Below are positions 50,833-64,000 of a stretch of DNA of 64,000 nt, piece by piece. Each line of letters opens with the position of its first letter. The stretch's first letter is position 1. The DNA comes from Chrysomallon squamiferum (Eukaryota > Mollusca > Gastropoda > Neomphalida > Peltospiridae): contig CM022679.1 in assembly GCA_012295275.1 (NCBI GenBank), positions 12,361,915 through 12,425,914 on the forward strand. Direction: 5' to 3'. The notes beneath the pieces were generated by a model. It worked only from the letters and a program-made list of their open reading frames with translations. It was not told the origin of the DNA and made no database searches. Position numbers and translations under genes: made by a program.

Positions 50833-53507
50833 CATCACTGAGTGAACTGATGAGAAGTATAAACACTTCAGCCGAGTCTTGCCTGTGACACACTGCTGGT
50901 TTTGTAAGAGATCACCTCGTCAGACACTCTCAGCTATTATCTCAGACGTGACCTCAAATGACTTCCCAGGGAGAGCCTTGTAATGATCAGTTTGACTCGC
51001 AGACATGTTATAATTGTATCAGACGGCTTTTGGTCCCACACGTTAACGCTAGGCCAGTTGCCTATTTGTCACATCTCAGCACAAACGTACACATTATTAA
51101 TATTAAACATCTGTATCCCGTTTATTATTATTGTTGTTGTTGTTGTAGTAGATGTTGTTGTTGATGTTGTTATTTTTTCGTTGTTGTTGATGCTGCTGTT
51201 GTTAATTTTCTTATTAGTTTTATTGTTGTAATTATTTTTGTTATTGTAACGGTTATTACTGCTATTGATATTACTTACTTGTATGTGTGTGTCTGTGTGT
51301 GTGTGCGTGTGTGTGTGTGTGTGTACAAAAAAAAAACTGAAGGAAAAAAAGAAAAAAAAAGAGAAAAAACTAAGAAAAAGAATAAAAACATATTTTGACA
51401 TCCACTAATGTCATCTCAGATCTTAATTAAAAACGTGTTTTTCGTCCTAACAGTCTTGCTATAAAAGACTTTTTAATTATTTCCTGTTTATCGACACTTA
51501 ATACAATTCTGCTGCTTTCATCAAAAACCTTTTGCTCATTGTTGTCACAATACAATGAAAGGTATACGTCAAGGTGTGACGTTTCTTTTCAGAGGTAAAT
51601 ATTGATTCTTGTTTTCGTTAATGATCACATATTACCTTTCAACCTCGGTGAAAACATCCAATTTTTGACAGGATTAGTGCCAGGCTAACAGGTTAATTAG
51701 CAAACAAGTGATCAAAGTGAAACCATTCCAAAAATATAAAATATTTCCGTATGTCATTAGTTTGAAATAATTTATGGTTATGTTCTGTCACAGTGTACAG
51801 ACGGTCAGATGATTATTATTTGCAAATATCACAAAGAAAATAAGTACTGTTTATCAAACTATTTATCAAACTATATATCAATATCAATATCTATATCCTA
51901 TAACTATATTGATATCTATCTATCTACCTGTCTAGAGAGAGAGAGAATGTAAGGAAAAGACATCATGAAATGAATGGATTACAAAAAAAAAAGTCTTAGC
52001 TGAGATTAAGAAGAAATATATGGATAGTTAACTTTTGATATTGACTGTTGTAAATACGTTATGTGACAAGATAAAAGAATGTATTCATAAATATGTACGT
52101 TCGCATGTAGAATACTGTTTCAGCACTCTGTGACAACCTCTTCTGCCTGTTCTTTCAATGACCATCACATACAGATTCCCACATATTTTTCTTTCTGGTT
52201 TACATTTATCAGTTCAAGGAAATATATATATGTATATATATATATTTTTTTTTTTTTCCCCAGTAAAAATATAAGTAATGAAACGAAAAATAAAATAACA
52301 TCCAATTCAACACGTGCAATTTTCAACGGTGCATCCATGTACTAAACAAAAATATCACTGCTGAGTTAGAGAGTTCTTTACACACGTGTCTTGAACCAGT
52401 TTAGCAGGTGAATTATCCGCAGATGCAGTTTCTTGGCACTTACCAAAATAAACCACAGTGTTATAGCAAACACCTGTAATATGCAGATGCTGAATCATAT
52501 AGTAACATCTCAATATGAATTTACTATATTTAGCATTGTTGTTTGACTATTAACACAGTTTGTTTTGTTTGTTAATTTATTTTTTATACGGGGTATTTTT
52601 TGTTTCTGTTTTTTTTCCATTTCTTGCACACTATGTTGTACGTGTTTCAAAAGATGCTGACGACATTAAGATTTGTTTTTTCTTTTCTGGCAATATACGT
52701 TATTTATAATTATGTTTATAAAATTTAAATGGAATTGACATTGTCTATCGCACTTAAATATAAACAGTATCCATATTTTGATTCTTAAAATGCCGAGAAA
52801 CACACATACACACACACACATAAAGAAAAAGATGACATATTTTATAGATATTTAAAGAAATATTTAACTTCTAAATAAGAACATTCTGTCATTCATTTTG
52901 ATTAGACAAAAATTATTAGTGTGTTTAGGCCCACACTTCCAATTGGTCTTCTTTCAGCTAGTAATGATAAAATTGGAATAATTCAACTGCCCTGTTCCTT
53001 GTTTTTCTATATCAGCGGTTTGATTTATCTACTAATTCACCTCGTTCGTCACCTAATTTATGTATTTATTCGTCGTTTATTTAGACAAATGGAGCACTCT
53101 TTTCCTTTGGGGATTTCGCTCCTGGTAATCTGGAATTCTCTAAGAGTTTTGGTCCTATGACATCCTATTAACTACTCGCAAGAGGAATGTCGGTGTTTGC
53201 CTGTGAATACTTTGTGTGAGAGATTCCAGCATTTGGTTATTGCAGGAAATTAATTCTGTTTTGAATCACTATTAATACGTGTCGTTTGTCATTATATGTT
53301 CGCTGCATGCGTATGCATATTTCATACTTTGTGAAAAGAAACAATAAATGGGCTAACAGTTATAATTATCTTATATTTTGTATATTTTTGTTTTATCTAT
53401 CTTTTTGTCTATCTGCCTCCTTGCAGTATTAGTTTTTCTATACATTTTCCTTCTCTTTTTCTTTCTGTATTTTTTATTTAAATATACAGAACGTTTCTTG
53501 GCAATAA

Positions 53508-53543
53508 TGGTAATGATAATGATGATGATGATAGTAATAATAA

Positions 53544-53574
<31 letters not shown>

Positions 53575-53577
53575 AAG

Positions 53578-53609
<32 letters not shown>

Positions 53610-53610
53610 A
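53508..53610. repeat. compound (ATG)n-(AAT)n-(AAG)n-(AAC)n triplet tract
   Basis: Four adjoining purine-rich triplet tracts. The arginine- and threonine-rich open frame across them is an artefact. Confidence 0.95.
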
Positions 53611-56230
53611 AACAATAAGGTTCTATTTGAAACGGAATAGCCGTTAACACAAATTCATTTAGATGTTGTAAACCTAGCCAAACACAGACTGATTCATTCA
53701 TTCGTTTATTCACTATTCATTGATAGCTCGCGCTCTTCTATCAGGTTTTGCACTTTTAGCAAAGATTCGGGTTTACTGGTCTTAGGACCTCCTGGCCAAA
53801 GACAACTGCAAGAACGAAGTTAAAAGTACTGAGAAAAACAAGCCCTCAGTCGTAATGTAATTTCCACACGTCTACTGCAGCAAACACTCTTTATACGTGG
53901 AATGCAGATCAGGTACCGTGAAATGGTGAGATATTCGCATCTTTTCCCTGTCTGGACATTTCAGTGATTTTATTTCTTATGAGAAATTGCACTGGAGGAG
54001 AAAAGCCACAATGGAAATGACTGAAACTGGAAGAGGCTTTGAGTCAAATTAGGTCTGAGTAACTGTGTTAGCCCTGAACAAGCTCAACGCTGTCCTGTTG
54101 ATTTAGCTGATATTCCTGCTAAGGCCATGATAATGAAATCTGTACTTTTACGTCCATCGTTCGTATTTTTGTGAAGAATCCGTTGAAAATGTTCATTATA
54201 ATTATTGGTAAAAATCTTCTGTTGATTCAACAAGTATTTGCGTAATAAATGTTTTAAAAAATAATGATTGTATCTCAATTTAAGGCTTCTATGTTATTTA
54301 CTGAATCTCTCTTGCCTATTCCAAAAACTTCTTCAGTCAAACGAACTGTTAGCATCCAGTTTACTAAAAATACCATTCTATTCTTCCACAATTATTTATT
54401 ATAATTGACAGATTTAACGTTTTCTTTACGGTATAGAAACTGAGATTGCTTGCACCTCAGCGGCAGTCTTTTCTCAGTGGGAAATGTTATGAAAAACAAT
54501 GAATAATGAAATTAAAAATGCCTGAGAAGATTTCTTATTTAAATGAAAACAAAACTTTCACTCTTGTGGCAATATCTATTACAACCGAATTATGATCTCT
54601 AAACAAATAATAGTTTTTACTGTCTACGTTGTTAGCTTTTCTGTTTCCTATTAAATGTAACTTACAGGACAATTTCGTTCTAATAAAAACTACAAAATTC
54701 GTACTATAAAAAGCTGGACTTCAATGCACATATCTGAGGTGCTATTTTTACGCTCTATGCTGCTGATATATATAATTTAAGAATTGAACGATGTTATCAC
54801 AATAGACCATGTTGTTTTTTATTATTAAACATACCATATATAATTATGAAAACAAAAGATATAAAAATTAGTTCTTCATTTGTTTTATCAAATATACAGG
54901 AAAGATACGTCAAAGATTGTGACTTCAAATTATAGGACAGTGTTTCATAAAATTCCTTGAATAATAATAATAAAAAACCAACAACTGAAATTGATGACAT
55001 AATTTTGCTATCTTTATGAAACCTAAGTAAAGATTCCTATTAGAAGTGAAGTGGAGATATTTCAATGAAAACGTGAAAAATCAATAAAACAACAAAAAAG
55101 CCATCTTGTCTTTATGGAGATTATGTATTTCTCACTCTGCTCCTAAGCAAAGAAAACAATATCATTTTTTTATTTTTTTATTTGCCAGCACAAAATTCAA
55201 TAAATATAAAATTAAATTAAAAAGGAAAATAAATCCCAGCACATATATACACATACATTAAAAAAAAAAAAAGAAAAAGAAAAACATTTTCTTTACGACC
55301 CCATAAATAATAGAAATATTAGAATATTTATAAAATTAAATATTATGAATACGATTTGAAAATTAAAACTTCAGTCATTCTTGGAAGGGACCGGATTAAC
55401 CTGGTATCAAAAATACTATGTGTTATTGTTCCTGCACTTACGTAGGGCTCGCAATAAATGCTTGCTCTCTGGTGAAATGTGTGTCTCTTGATCTGAATTT
55501 GACCTGTCAGGGGAGGTAATTTTTAAAAACTAAAAACGATCAAAAAAAGTTCTAATCATTCAATCAGATTGAACACTATCATTTAAATGAGCACTGAACT
55601 TGAACTTCTGAGTAAAATAGACAGTTCCAGGATCATCAACAAATTTGCTAAATTTCGAAAATGTTACTTAAACTGTAATTCTGACATTAGAAACTGACAC
55701 ATAAAATTAATTATGTAAATAGTAGCATCACCGAAATGTCAGTTATATTCGTCGCATGATCTTGCCTATGCAACAAACGAGATAAAATTTATTTACCTTA
55801 CTATGCAAGTAAATAATTTGAAGGTTTAATAAAAACGTGCGTATGTTTTAAATTTAGGACCCCTTCAGGCTACAGGCTCCCCACCAGCTTAATCTTGCTC
55901 TGTCTCTCCAGAACAGCAAATTAAAGCTTTCTGAATGCGGTAAAGATGTTACAATTACCCATTTCATCAACACAGACATCAGAAGTCGGAGATAAGCCTG
56001 TAATGAAGTAATCAATAGGAAAAGACTTTACGTGCAGATACGTTCTACCATTAATTAAATAGGAGAGTTATCAAGTGTAGCCATTTCCTTTGTTTTATAT
56101 ATATCCCACCGGATTCAACTGTTCAAATGTTCACTTGCTATAGATTTTATATTTATAACTTCTTTCTTTTATTAGTTTTTTTTTTCACCTCGTTAAAATA
56201 ATTTATTGTAACAAAGACCAATTTGAATTA

Positions 56231-56282
<52 letters not shown>

Positions 56283-56514
56283 TAACATGCAAAACTGTGA
56301 GCTAATAACATTGTAAAGGGTTCAGAGAAATAATGGAAATACATTTTGAATACAACCAAGCTGCGTCGTATTTTCAAATATAAGGCCTATACTGAGAAAT
56401 ATGAGAAAGGAAGATATTTTGAATATATAAACACGGATGAAACACAAAATAAACACTTTATTCGGTTTAAATATAAATCAACCAAATTTATTAAGTTTTT
56501 TTTTTCTTTCTGAT

Positions 56515-56590
56515 TGGATGCCCCACCCATTTGGATGCGCGGGGTAACCGCCCCTTCGGGCCCCTCCCTGTACGCCAGTGGTGGCATGTA
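56515..56590. repeat. GC-rich fragment, possible dispersed-element remnant
   Basis: A 75-bp stretch (ATGCCCCACCC to GGTGGCATG) is strongly GC-rich inside very AT-rich DNA. It contains GCGCGGGGTAACCGCCCC and complementary GGGC/GCCC runs. The composition suggests a fragment of a transposed element, but no family is recognised. Confidence 0.3.
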
Positions 56591-57000
56591 AAGGGAAAAC
56601 GAATTATTTGGGTTTCTTTTAGCTTTTTAGTGAAAAACAAATACAGCGAAGACGTCAAGAGTGCAGTTTAGAACGGACAAAACATGGCGGCGTACAAATG
56701 TTCAGTGTTATCTTATTGTCACAGTCTGGTATTCACGAAAACAGGTACATCAAACCAACGAAACATCTAAAGCTCATTCCTTTGTTTTCTTACTATCGCC
56801 ACTGAAAAGACATTTGTGTTCATCAACATGCAGAGCTATCTACAATTTATGTTAATGTTAAAATTATCTGTTAAGATAGATGAATTAAAATTTCAAAGCA
56901 GCGTCTGGTTGTCAGAGGCAGGTGTCTGATTAGATTATTCTGATATTTCTTTGATACAGACATCTCTCTTTTATCAAAGAACATTTGCCTAATGAGGTGT

Positions 57001-57016
57001 GTGTTTGTGTGTGTGT

Positions 57017-57055
<39 letters not shown>

Positions 57056-57072
57056 CATGTGTGTGTGTGTAT
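57001..57072. repeat. (GT)n microsatellite
   Basis: An interrupted GT tract. Confidence 0.95.
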
Positions 57073-57654
57073 GTGTGTGTATGAGTGTTTGGGTACATTC
57101 ATGTAAAGAAACCAATTACGTCACCATTTACTGAATAAAGCTGAGTAAAACAGAGAGACTGCTTAAAGAGCCATTTGACATAAACTTCTTTAACAACTTT
57201 CCGCCTACAATACTAGCGTAATACGATCGATGGAGATCTTAAGGTCTAGTAACAAAACCGGAATCTCTAGTACTTAATGACCCGTTTAATATCCTGGCAT
57301 CAAACGCGATATTTTCTAAATGTAACAAATTCATAATAACAGCATTCAATAGGGTTCTGTCCGGTACAGAGTAACTTATGATGTCAGAGTGTGAGTACAC
57401 GATAAACGTGCTTCAGTATCAAGCAAAGTTGTAAATACCTGAATTAAATTCCATTTTAGACACTGTGCGAGAACAAAATGAGTTCTGTTACACCTCTCAC
57501 CTTATTAAGAAAGAATTATAAATGATATTTCTAGTAGTTTCAGAAAAGCAGAGCAATGTATATTTAATGCTGGTTATTTAAAATAAATAAATCGTAAAGA
57601 ATATAATGAAGGAAAATACGTTTTAGCAAGATTGTTATTTAGTTTTGTCAGCAA

Positions 57655-57656
<2 letters not shown>

Positions 57657-57719
<63 letters not shown>

Positions 57720-57834
57720 ATCTTTTTCTTGCTCACACATGTAGATACAAACATATTAATAGTACACGCATATAATTTATTTATTTAAAGAAAGCAGAGC
57801 ACGGTTCAGAAACAGAAAATACAGAAATACATTT
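57657..57834. repeat. direct duplication, copy A, with (CT)n head
   Basis: A (CT)n tract followed by 118 bp (starting GTAAATCTTTTTCTTGCTC, ending ACAGAAATACATTT) that recurs almost without change at 59031-59209. The two copies are about 1.4 kb apart in the same orientation. Confidence 0.9.
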
Positions 57835-59026
57835 GATAGCCATAGACAATCACTCTCATGAATATTTAATTTAATTATTAGAGATGTGTTTTATATACAT
57901 ATCAAATGGAGAATGCAAATATATTTGTATTATTTATTTAATTAAACCATACTGATGAATAGATTCACCTTTCAGTCTGTTAATGCTGTCTTCTTGTTCT
58001 GGTTCTTGTGCTTCTTGTTCTTCTAGTTTTTTTCTTCTTATTCTTCTTGTTATTATTATTAATAATATGTGCATTCACTAAATGAGGTAAGGCAGTAGGG
58101 TAGGTTTGTATACAATTGGTATTATTAAATAACTTACTTCTCTACAACGTATCGCGTGACTCATAACAAATTAATGGAATGAGTTTGGAGAATTGTTTTA
58201 ATCTATAAGCCAGGAACCAAGCAAGGAAACATTTCTGAAATACGCTACTGTCATCACGCAAGTGCGATATTCAATTATCCACAAAGTGTTGAAGATACAA
58301 GGTAACATCATAAATAATAATGTCCTTTTTAAAAACAAAAAAAAAGAGCAATATTCTTTCGAGAATTGAAATTTCTGTTAACGCATGAAAATTTAAATAC
58401 ATATCCAAAAGGCATAGAAATATTATTTCGTTGCAGTGTTATTCAAACAACAAAATCACAATGATGTTGACAGATAAATGATTGTGTTGCTGAAATACGA
58501 CTAGATAATGGAGTTCGATGTTTGCTGGTCTTATCCTAGTTTTTTCGTGTGATTATGTAATGACATTGACAATACACGTGCGTGTAGTTCATTGGCACTC
58601 ATGGATTAGAAACAAAGTGGTTATATCAAAGTTCACACGATCATAATTATCATCTGAAATATTATTTTTTGTATTAGCTTATTTTAAGTTTTTAAATAAC
58701 GAAAAAAAAAAAATATATATATAAAACTGTCAATTAACACGTTATAACGATCATCAAAGACGTTTCAAAGTAAATTAATTTCTTTTGCGCTCGTGCGATA
58801 TAAAGATAAATAACGTACAACCTAGAAAAATCGGTTAATGAAGCTCTGTGATGAAGATACCGTCGAAACATTAAAGAGTTCTTTGACGGACTTTCATTTC
58901 ATCTACGCTCAGGTATTTATTTACACTGTTTACTGTAATAATGAAAATCTGATCTTGGATATTATGAAGATGAACAAACAATACTGACAGGATCATGGCT
59001 TTTAGTATTTCACGTGTGAGAATCCT

Positions 59027-59030
<4 letters not shown>

Positions 59031-59093
<63 letters not shown>

Positions 59094-59209
59094 ATCTTTT
59101 TCTTGCTCACACATGTAGATACAAACATATTAATAGTACACGCATATAATTTATTTATTTAAAGAAAACAGAGCACGGTTCAGAAACAGAAAATACAGAA
59201 ATACATTTT
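59031..59209. repeat. direct duplication, copy B, with (CT)n head
   Basis: Same as 57657-57834 with one substitution seen outside the CT tract (AAAGCAGAG versus AAAACAGAG). The DNA between the copies is unrelated and holds no frame. Confidence 0.9.
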
Positions 59210-60311
59210 CATAAATATCTGTGTTCATGATATTTTATACATATGTAGCTAAACATAATTAGAAATTAGCGATTAGCTGTTGTTACTGCATATATTCGTG
59301 CTGTTGTTGTTATTGTTATTGCTATTGTTATTTTTATTATTATTATTATTACTGTTATTATTATCCATGATTCACAATATATTGTACACACACAGGATAT
59401 ATCGTTATCATTTTATAATTATTCGCTAGAGATATGAAACAAGTGAGATATTTGGAAAGAAGAAAAACGATAATTTTACAAAGTTTAGCTATCTATATCT
59501 ATGACACTTGACATTGTACAGAACAGATGGAATGACCATCTTTCAGACAAAACTGGCTAAAACGCGAACGACTTATATAGCCAGTGAACGCGACAGCAAT
59601 ATATGTAATACGCGACTGACCCCAGGCTTAATTCTAATGAATACTTCTATTTTTTTTTCTTTCTTTTTTTTTTTTTTTTTTTTTTTTTTCAGCTGCTCTG
59701 TCTATTTTACTTTCTTTTCTTTTTCCTTCATGGAAATAATACATTTAATTTGGAATGAAAGAAGTAGAAAAAACAAATGCATTAAAATATAGCTGTCTAA
59801 ATATCTAGTTATAATTTAAAGGAGTAGTTTACATCTACATACACAGAATCGTACACTTATTGCATAACAAATATAAACATACATAAAAACAAGCAAATAA
59901 ACAAACACTCATATATGCATACATATATGCAAACATACATTCATAAATACATTCATACGTACATATATGCATACATGCCTTCAAACTTAGAAAAATAAAT
60001 GCAGAGATTTACCCACATGTATATGTGTACTTATTATATGTATGTGCATATATATGTATATATGGACACACGCACACGTATATACACAAATATACATACA
60101 TCCATACACACATACACGTTTTACTCTGTGTCTTTCTTGTTGTTTGTTTATTCTACTATCAATATAAGAAGTTGTCAGCTCACAAAAACAAGACATTCTT
60201 TCTTCATCTTTGATATGCTTTTTCATAAATATTTGAAAGTTTGAAAGTCATTAATAAATTATAAAAAGTTCCATAAATCTTAATATTTACTTTTCTTCTT
60301 CTTTCCTTTTT

Positions 60312-60342
<31 letters not shown>

Positions 60343-61034
60343 GTCCTAGCCAAATTCGATCCAGTAATTATTTCTAAGACTATAACCTTCACGTAAATTG
60401 TAAATTGTTTTTGTTTTTTTTGAAAAATCGTTATTTAGAAAACACAGAGAATTAAATATATTTTCTTTACAGTAGTGACATATATCTCTGTATACTGACT
60501 CATCTTCAAAATCGATCTCAAAAAGTAGTTTTCTCTTTATGTCACAGAATCTCTTAATATTTACTTTCTGGAATTGAAATGACGATGATTTTTTTTTATT
60601 CTCTCTCTTAGAGCTGGTTTGATCCGTGTATGATAACTCTAATCTCAGAGGGTTTTTTTTTCAACCAGAAACTGCTACTAGTCTTCGTTCAAGAACAAAA
60701 GATCTCAGTCCTTGAATTCTGTTAATGGAGTTTCGACCCATGAATCGCTTTCTTAGTTTGATGGCTGTTCACGAGAGAAGATTTTCTTGACATATAAGCA
60801 GCTGGATCTTATCAGTGCTCTCTCTCTCTCTCTCTTTTTTTTTTTTTTCTTCATAAGAAGTTTTTTTTCTTCTTCTTTTTGTCATGAATATATGAATTTC
60901 TTGAAGCATTTCCGTGCATAAAATTGATTTCATTTTCGCCTACTCGACCTCGAGATTAGTTCGGAATGTTGGAAATTTTTTCAGGTGTTTTAAATCAAGT
61001 TCTTATTTAAAAAAAACATTGTTGTAATAAATGT

Positions 61035-61145
<111 letters not shown>

Positions 61146-61972
61146 CATGCATGGATACATACGTACGTATCAGTGGGTCTGTGCATATTAATCTTGCTGA
61201 ATTAAAAGTGATTTGTGCATTATTATTATTATAAACCGAACTAAATGCTAACAAATATGAAATATTCAGCATTCAGTAATGCAGCAGTATTAATATATTC
61301 TTGCAATTTATTGTTCGTTTTTCCTAACTTGTAATATTAGACATAGATCGTTATGCACCAGGAGGTACCACAGTTATTTTATTACTGAATGTAATACATT
61401 CTTGTAGACATTTGGCAACATGTCAAAGAGACTGTATAACTCAGTATAACTGGTTCCAGGATCGATCCTCTGCAGTTGTCATTTGAAGGAAGTTTTCAGA
61501 TTACTTGTTAATGCAGAAAACTGAATGTAATTTGATAAATAATAATTGTGAACAGCAATGTTGGTCTTTGAGAAAAACCAAACGGTTGCCTTCAGTGTCA
61601 GTGCTACTGCAGTGTCATACCATACAAACCTGCCTTTTAATCAATGCTAGCCAGTTATGTTGTTTTGTCTTCATCTTTTCGCCAAGTAAGTTTTTACGGA
61701 GAATAATTTATATTTTATGCTTAGACGTTTCAGAATTAATTGTAAAATAAACTATTACATACTGTGAGAAATGCGACAGTGTAAGAGCCTTGGTTTGTCT
61801 GTTTGATACTTACGTTAAATACATTTATATTTATAATTATAACAATATTGGAATACTGGGTTTGCAGTATTTCCGTTTAAGCGACAAGATCAATGCAGGA
61901 TCATGAAACTGTTTGTTTCTATCTGTTTTAGTGTCATCGTGTTATTATACAACTTGATGAAAATTTACATAC

Positions 61973-62134
61973 CTCTTTCTCCTGAGAGTTTGATACAGTG
62001 CGTCCCCCTGAAGTAACCGTACATGCAGTTACGTTCTATTAAATGATAGGTCTCGAGACCTGGTTGGAATGGGTCAATACAGTCCTTGTTGTCGTCGTCG
62101 ATGGAAGTGCAGACGTAGCAGTCTATAGCCAGTG
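61973..62134 (-). CDS. Ly6/uPAR (LU) domain protein, internal exon (quiver/sleepless-like)
   Basis: The acceptor CTCTTTTTTTCAG ends at 62135 and the donor GTATGT starts at 61972. The 162-bp exon begins with the last two bases of a codon and ends with one base. It encodes LAIDCYVCTSIDDDNKDC, then IDPFQPG, then RNCMYGYFRGTHCIKLSGER. The Cys-Tyr-x-Cys start, the Cys-x-Asp-Pro-Phe box and the cysteine spacing fit invertebrate Ly6 proteins of the quiver/sleepless group, which are GPI-anchored regulators of channels and receptors. The frame is open further upstream, reading MLSFFFF...SALA, but this overlaps the pyrimidine tract of the acceptor. The expected signal-peptide exon was not found between 62135 and 64000 and may lie beyond the window. 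Confidence 0.85.
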
Positions 62135-63079
62135 CTGAAAAAAAGAGATAAAGATAAATTAAGATGTATGTGATTCTCTGTGGACCTTCGCTTAATATAA
62201 AGCGAAATAATAAAAACCTGATAAAAAAAAAAAAAGAAAGCAATAAATCAAGTGAAATAAATCAAGTGAAATAAAATAAAAAAACAAAATAAAATTATTC
62301 AATATCCAGTCTGCTTTTATCATCATGAATTTAGCAGAAAAACAGAAACTTGCTTAAAACATTTGTTTAATAAACCGAAATCATCTACAAGAACAAAGAA
62401 CAACATTAACAATCACAACTACATCATCACCATCATCAACCACAGTAATAATAATAATTATGATAATGTTGATGATGATTATGATGGTTATAAAGTAGAT
62501 GATAAATAAGTCAGTATATAATAAATAAATAAATAAATAAATAAATTTTGTTCTTTATATAAACAAGAAAGATTGCAATTTACAATTCTGAGCAGAGTCC
62601 TTATTTCGAAAAAAAAAAAAAAAAGCTCGTCAAGGAATACGAAAAGTATATTTAGAAATGTTTCACATACATACATACATCTATATATGCATACATACAA
62701 AAGAAGGATATTTAGATTAAATGTTATTATTTAACGAAATATAATACTCCTTACAATGGTGACATTTTAGTGAAAATAAAAATGAATCTCATTTAAGCAC
62801 TACAAAATCTCTTTCATGTTTATTTCTTCTTTTTTTTTTCTCTTCTTCTTCGTGAAATCTAACTAACATAACTTACTTAAAAATATTTAATTAAATTACT
62901 AAGTAAATCAGTCTGTAGGTATATGAGCAGGTGAAAATAATATAAATTAATTGTCTGTAATTCACAGGAATTATACATTTGTTGTTAATAAATTGTAAAG
63001 GAAAAAAATGTTATTATCCTTACATTGTAATCAACTGACCCAGTATCACCGCCTAATATTGTTTGAATTATTATTAGAA

Positions 63080-63200
63080 GTAGTAGTACTGGTAGTAGTA
63101 GTAGTAGTAGTAGTAGTAGTAATTAGTAGTAGTGGTGGTGGTGGTGGTAGTAGTAGTAGTAGTAATCATCGTAGTAGTAGTAGTAGTAGTCATAGCAGCA
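63080..63200. repeat. (AGT)n-rich microsatellite
   Basis: AGT triplets with GGT and CAT interruptions. Confidence 0.94.
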
Positions 63201-63419
63201 GCAGTAGGAGTAAGAACACTATCATTATGATTATTTATTACTGTTGTCGTATTTCACTTCTGACGGTAAACACATTAGAGATATTTTCTATTTCAACGTT
63301 TTATTTATTTTTATTTTTTATTTTTTTATTTATTATTATTTCTTATATTTTACTTACAATCACCACATTCTTCATCATAAATTTTGTTATCAGTAATATT
63401 AGTTTTATTATCGACACTG

Positions 63420-63550
63420 CTGCTGTTATTATTATTATTATTATCATCATCATCATCATCATCATCATCATTTTCATGATGATAATAATAATAATAATAA
63501 GAAGAAGAAGAAGAAGAAGAAGAAAGAAGAAGAAAAAAAAAAATAATAAT
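63420..63550. repeat. compound (ATT)n-(ATC)n-(AAT)n-(AAG)n triplet tract
   Basis: Successive triplet tracts; the open frames across them are low complexity. Confidence 0.94.
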
Positions 63551-64000
63551 AATCTGTTATCGGCAATATTACTTTTGTTATGGATAGTGCTGCTGCTATT
63601 ATTATTGTTGTTGTTATTATGATGCTGCTGCTCATACATTATGAAAAACAGTATGGTATAATTATATCCTGAGCTGAAACAGAAGATTTTCACAGTTTAA
63701 TTAAGTAATATCCAAGGCCTTTTTTGAATCAGTTGTATGTTTTCTTAACATAAACTGATAGCGCATAAATCAACAGCAAGATTAAATTATAAACAGAAAA
63801 GAAAAAAAAGAAAAACGCTCAGCTGGGGAAAACAAATGTACATAATTATTTAAATCCAGGTATAATATATCAAAAGTGCTCTTTAGATAAAAAAAAAATA
63901 CTGACTATTAAGATATTGGAAAACTTGGTTTGGTTCTACAATGCAGTTATGTAAAGTGAATAATCTTGTTGTTGTTGTCGTTGTCGTCGTCATCATCATC

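Larger units (their letters stand above)
62135..64000. other. AT-rich DNA upstream of the Ly6-type internal exon
   Basis: Probably intron of the same minus-strand gene. It contains AAAT (about 62520-62545), AGT (63080-63200), ATC/ATT (63426-63500) and AAG (63501-63545) tracts. A short minus-strand frame near 63345-63380 is followed by a donor-like GTAAGT but in the wrong phase for the next exon. No gene is supported. Confidence 0.55.

Noticed and set aside
52921-53160. 79-residue hydrophobic plus-strand frame
   Set aside because: There are no splice signals or recognisable family, and no conservation can be tested within the window; it is likely chance.
57657-59209. LTR retrotransposon bounded by the direct repeats
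   Set aside because: The repeats are about 118 bp plus a CT tract, lack TG...CA ends, and no gag or pol frame lies between them.
61973-62243. Ly6-type exon read without an intron, using MLSFFFFIRFLLF...SALA as a signal peptide
   Set aside because: The hydrophobic codons come from the pyrimidine tract of a clear acceptor, and the charged middle part fits a signal peptide poorly. It cannot be fully excluded.
63343-63400. Minus-strand MMKNVVI frame with GTAAGT as the missing first exon of the Ly6-type gene
   Set aside because: The exon would end in phase 0 while the next exon needs one preceding base, and the peptide is not a signal sequence.

Overview
The window is eukaryotic nuclear DNA, most likely from a mollusc. 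It is AT-rich, intron-containing and saturated with microsatellites: long (GA)n/(CT)n, (CA)n, (TA)n, (CATA)n and (ATT)n tracts. It carries AIG1/GIMAP-type GTPases and RING/B-box E3 ligases, both of which are expanded in molluscs. There is no operon structure, no CRISPR array and no prokaryotic signal. The species assignment is inference. The gene calls rest on motifs, splice signals and comparison of copies inside the window.

Positions 230-40639 are a tandem array of three units of about 13-14 kb (about 230-13944, 13945-26827, 26828-40639). Each unit holds a plus-strand GIMAP GTPase and, tail to tail about 2 kb further on, a minus-strand single-exon RING / two-B-box / coiled-coil protein with a beta-propeller-like C-terminus (TRIM type). 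A 5-6 kb spacer follows, made of nested short repeats and microsatellites. The GIMAP genes are split: small 5' exons supply the N-terminus, and splicing brings an intact P-loop into frame in copies 1 and 2. In copy 3 a 1-bp insertion in exon 3 breaks the frame just before the P-loop, and the candidate poly(A) signal is mutated, so copy 3 looks like a pseudogene or a protein lacking the G1 motif. A 718-bp TA-flanked inverted-repeat transposon sits only upstream of copy 3. All three ligase copies are intact and show mosaic similarity, which suggests gene conversion.

The GIMAP proteins carry, after the G domain and a helical region, a hydrophobic segment, then four glycine/alanine-rich 11-residue repeats resembling the membrane-binding repeats of synucleins and perilipins, then a long polar acidic tail. 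A membrane- or lipid-droplet-binding GTPase co-amplified with a ubiquitin ligase is the most interesting candidate system here.

From 40640 to the end the sequence is single copy. It is dominated by one minus-strand gene for a Ly6/uPAR-type (quiver/sleepless-like) 10-cysteine, probably GPI-anchored protein. An exon at 61973-62134 joins the last exon at 46276-46493 across a 15.5-kb intron. The signal-peptide exon was not found. The intron holds a 1.3-kb long inverted repeat (46959-48293), a degenerate minisatellite, a 118-bp direct duplication and many microsatellites.
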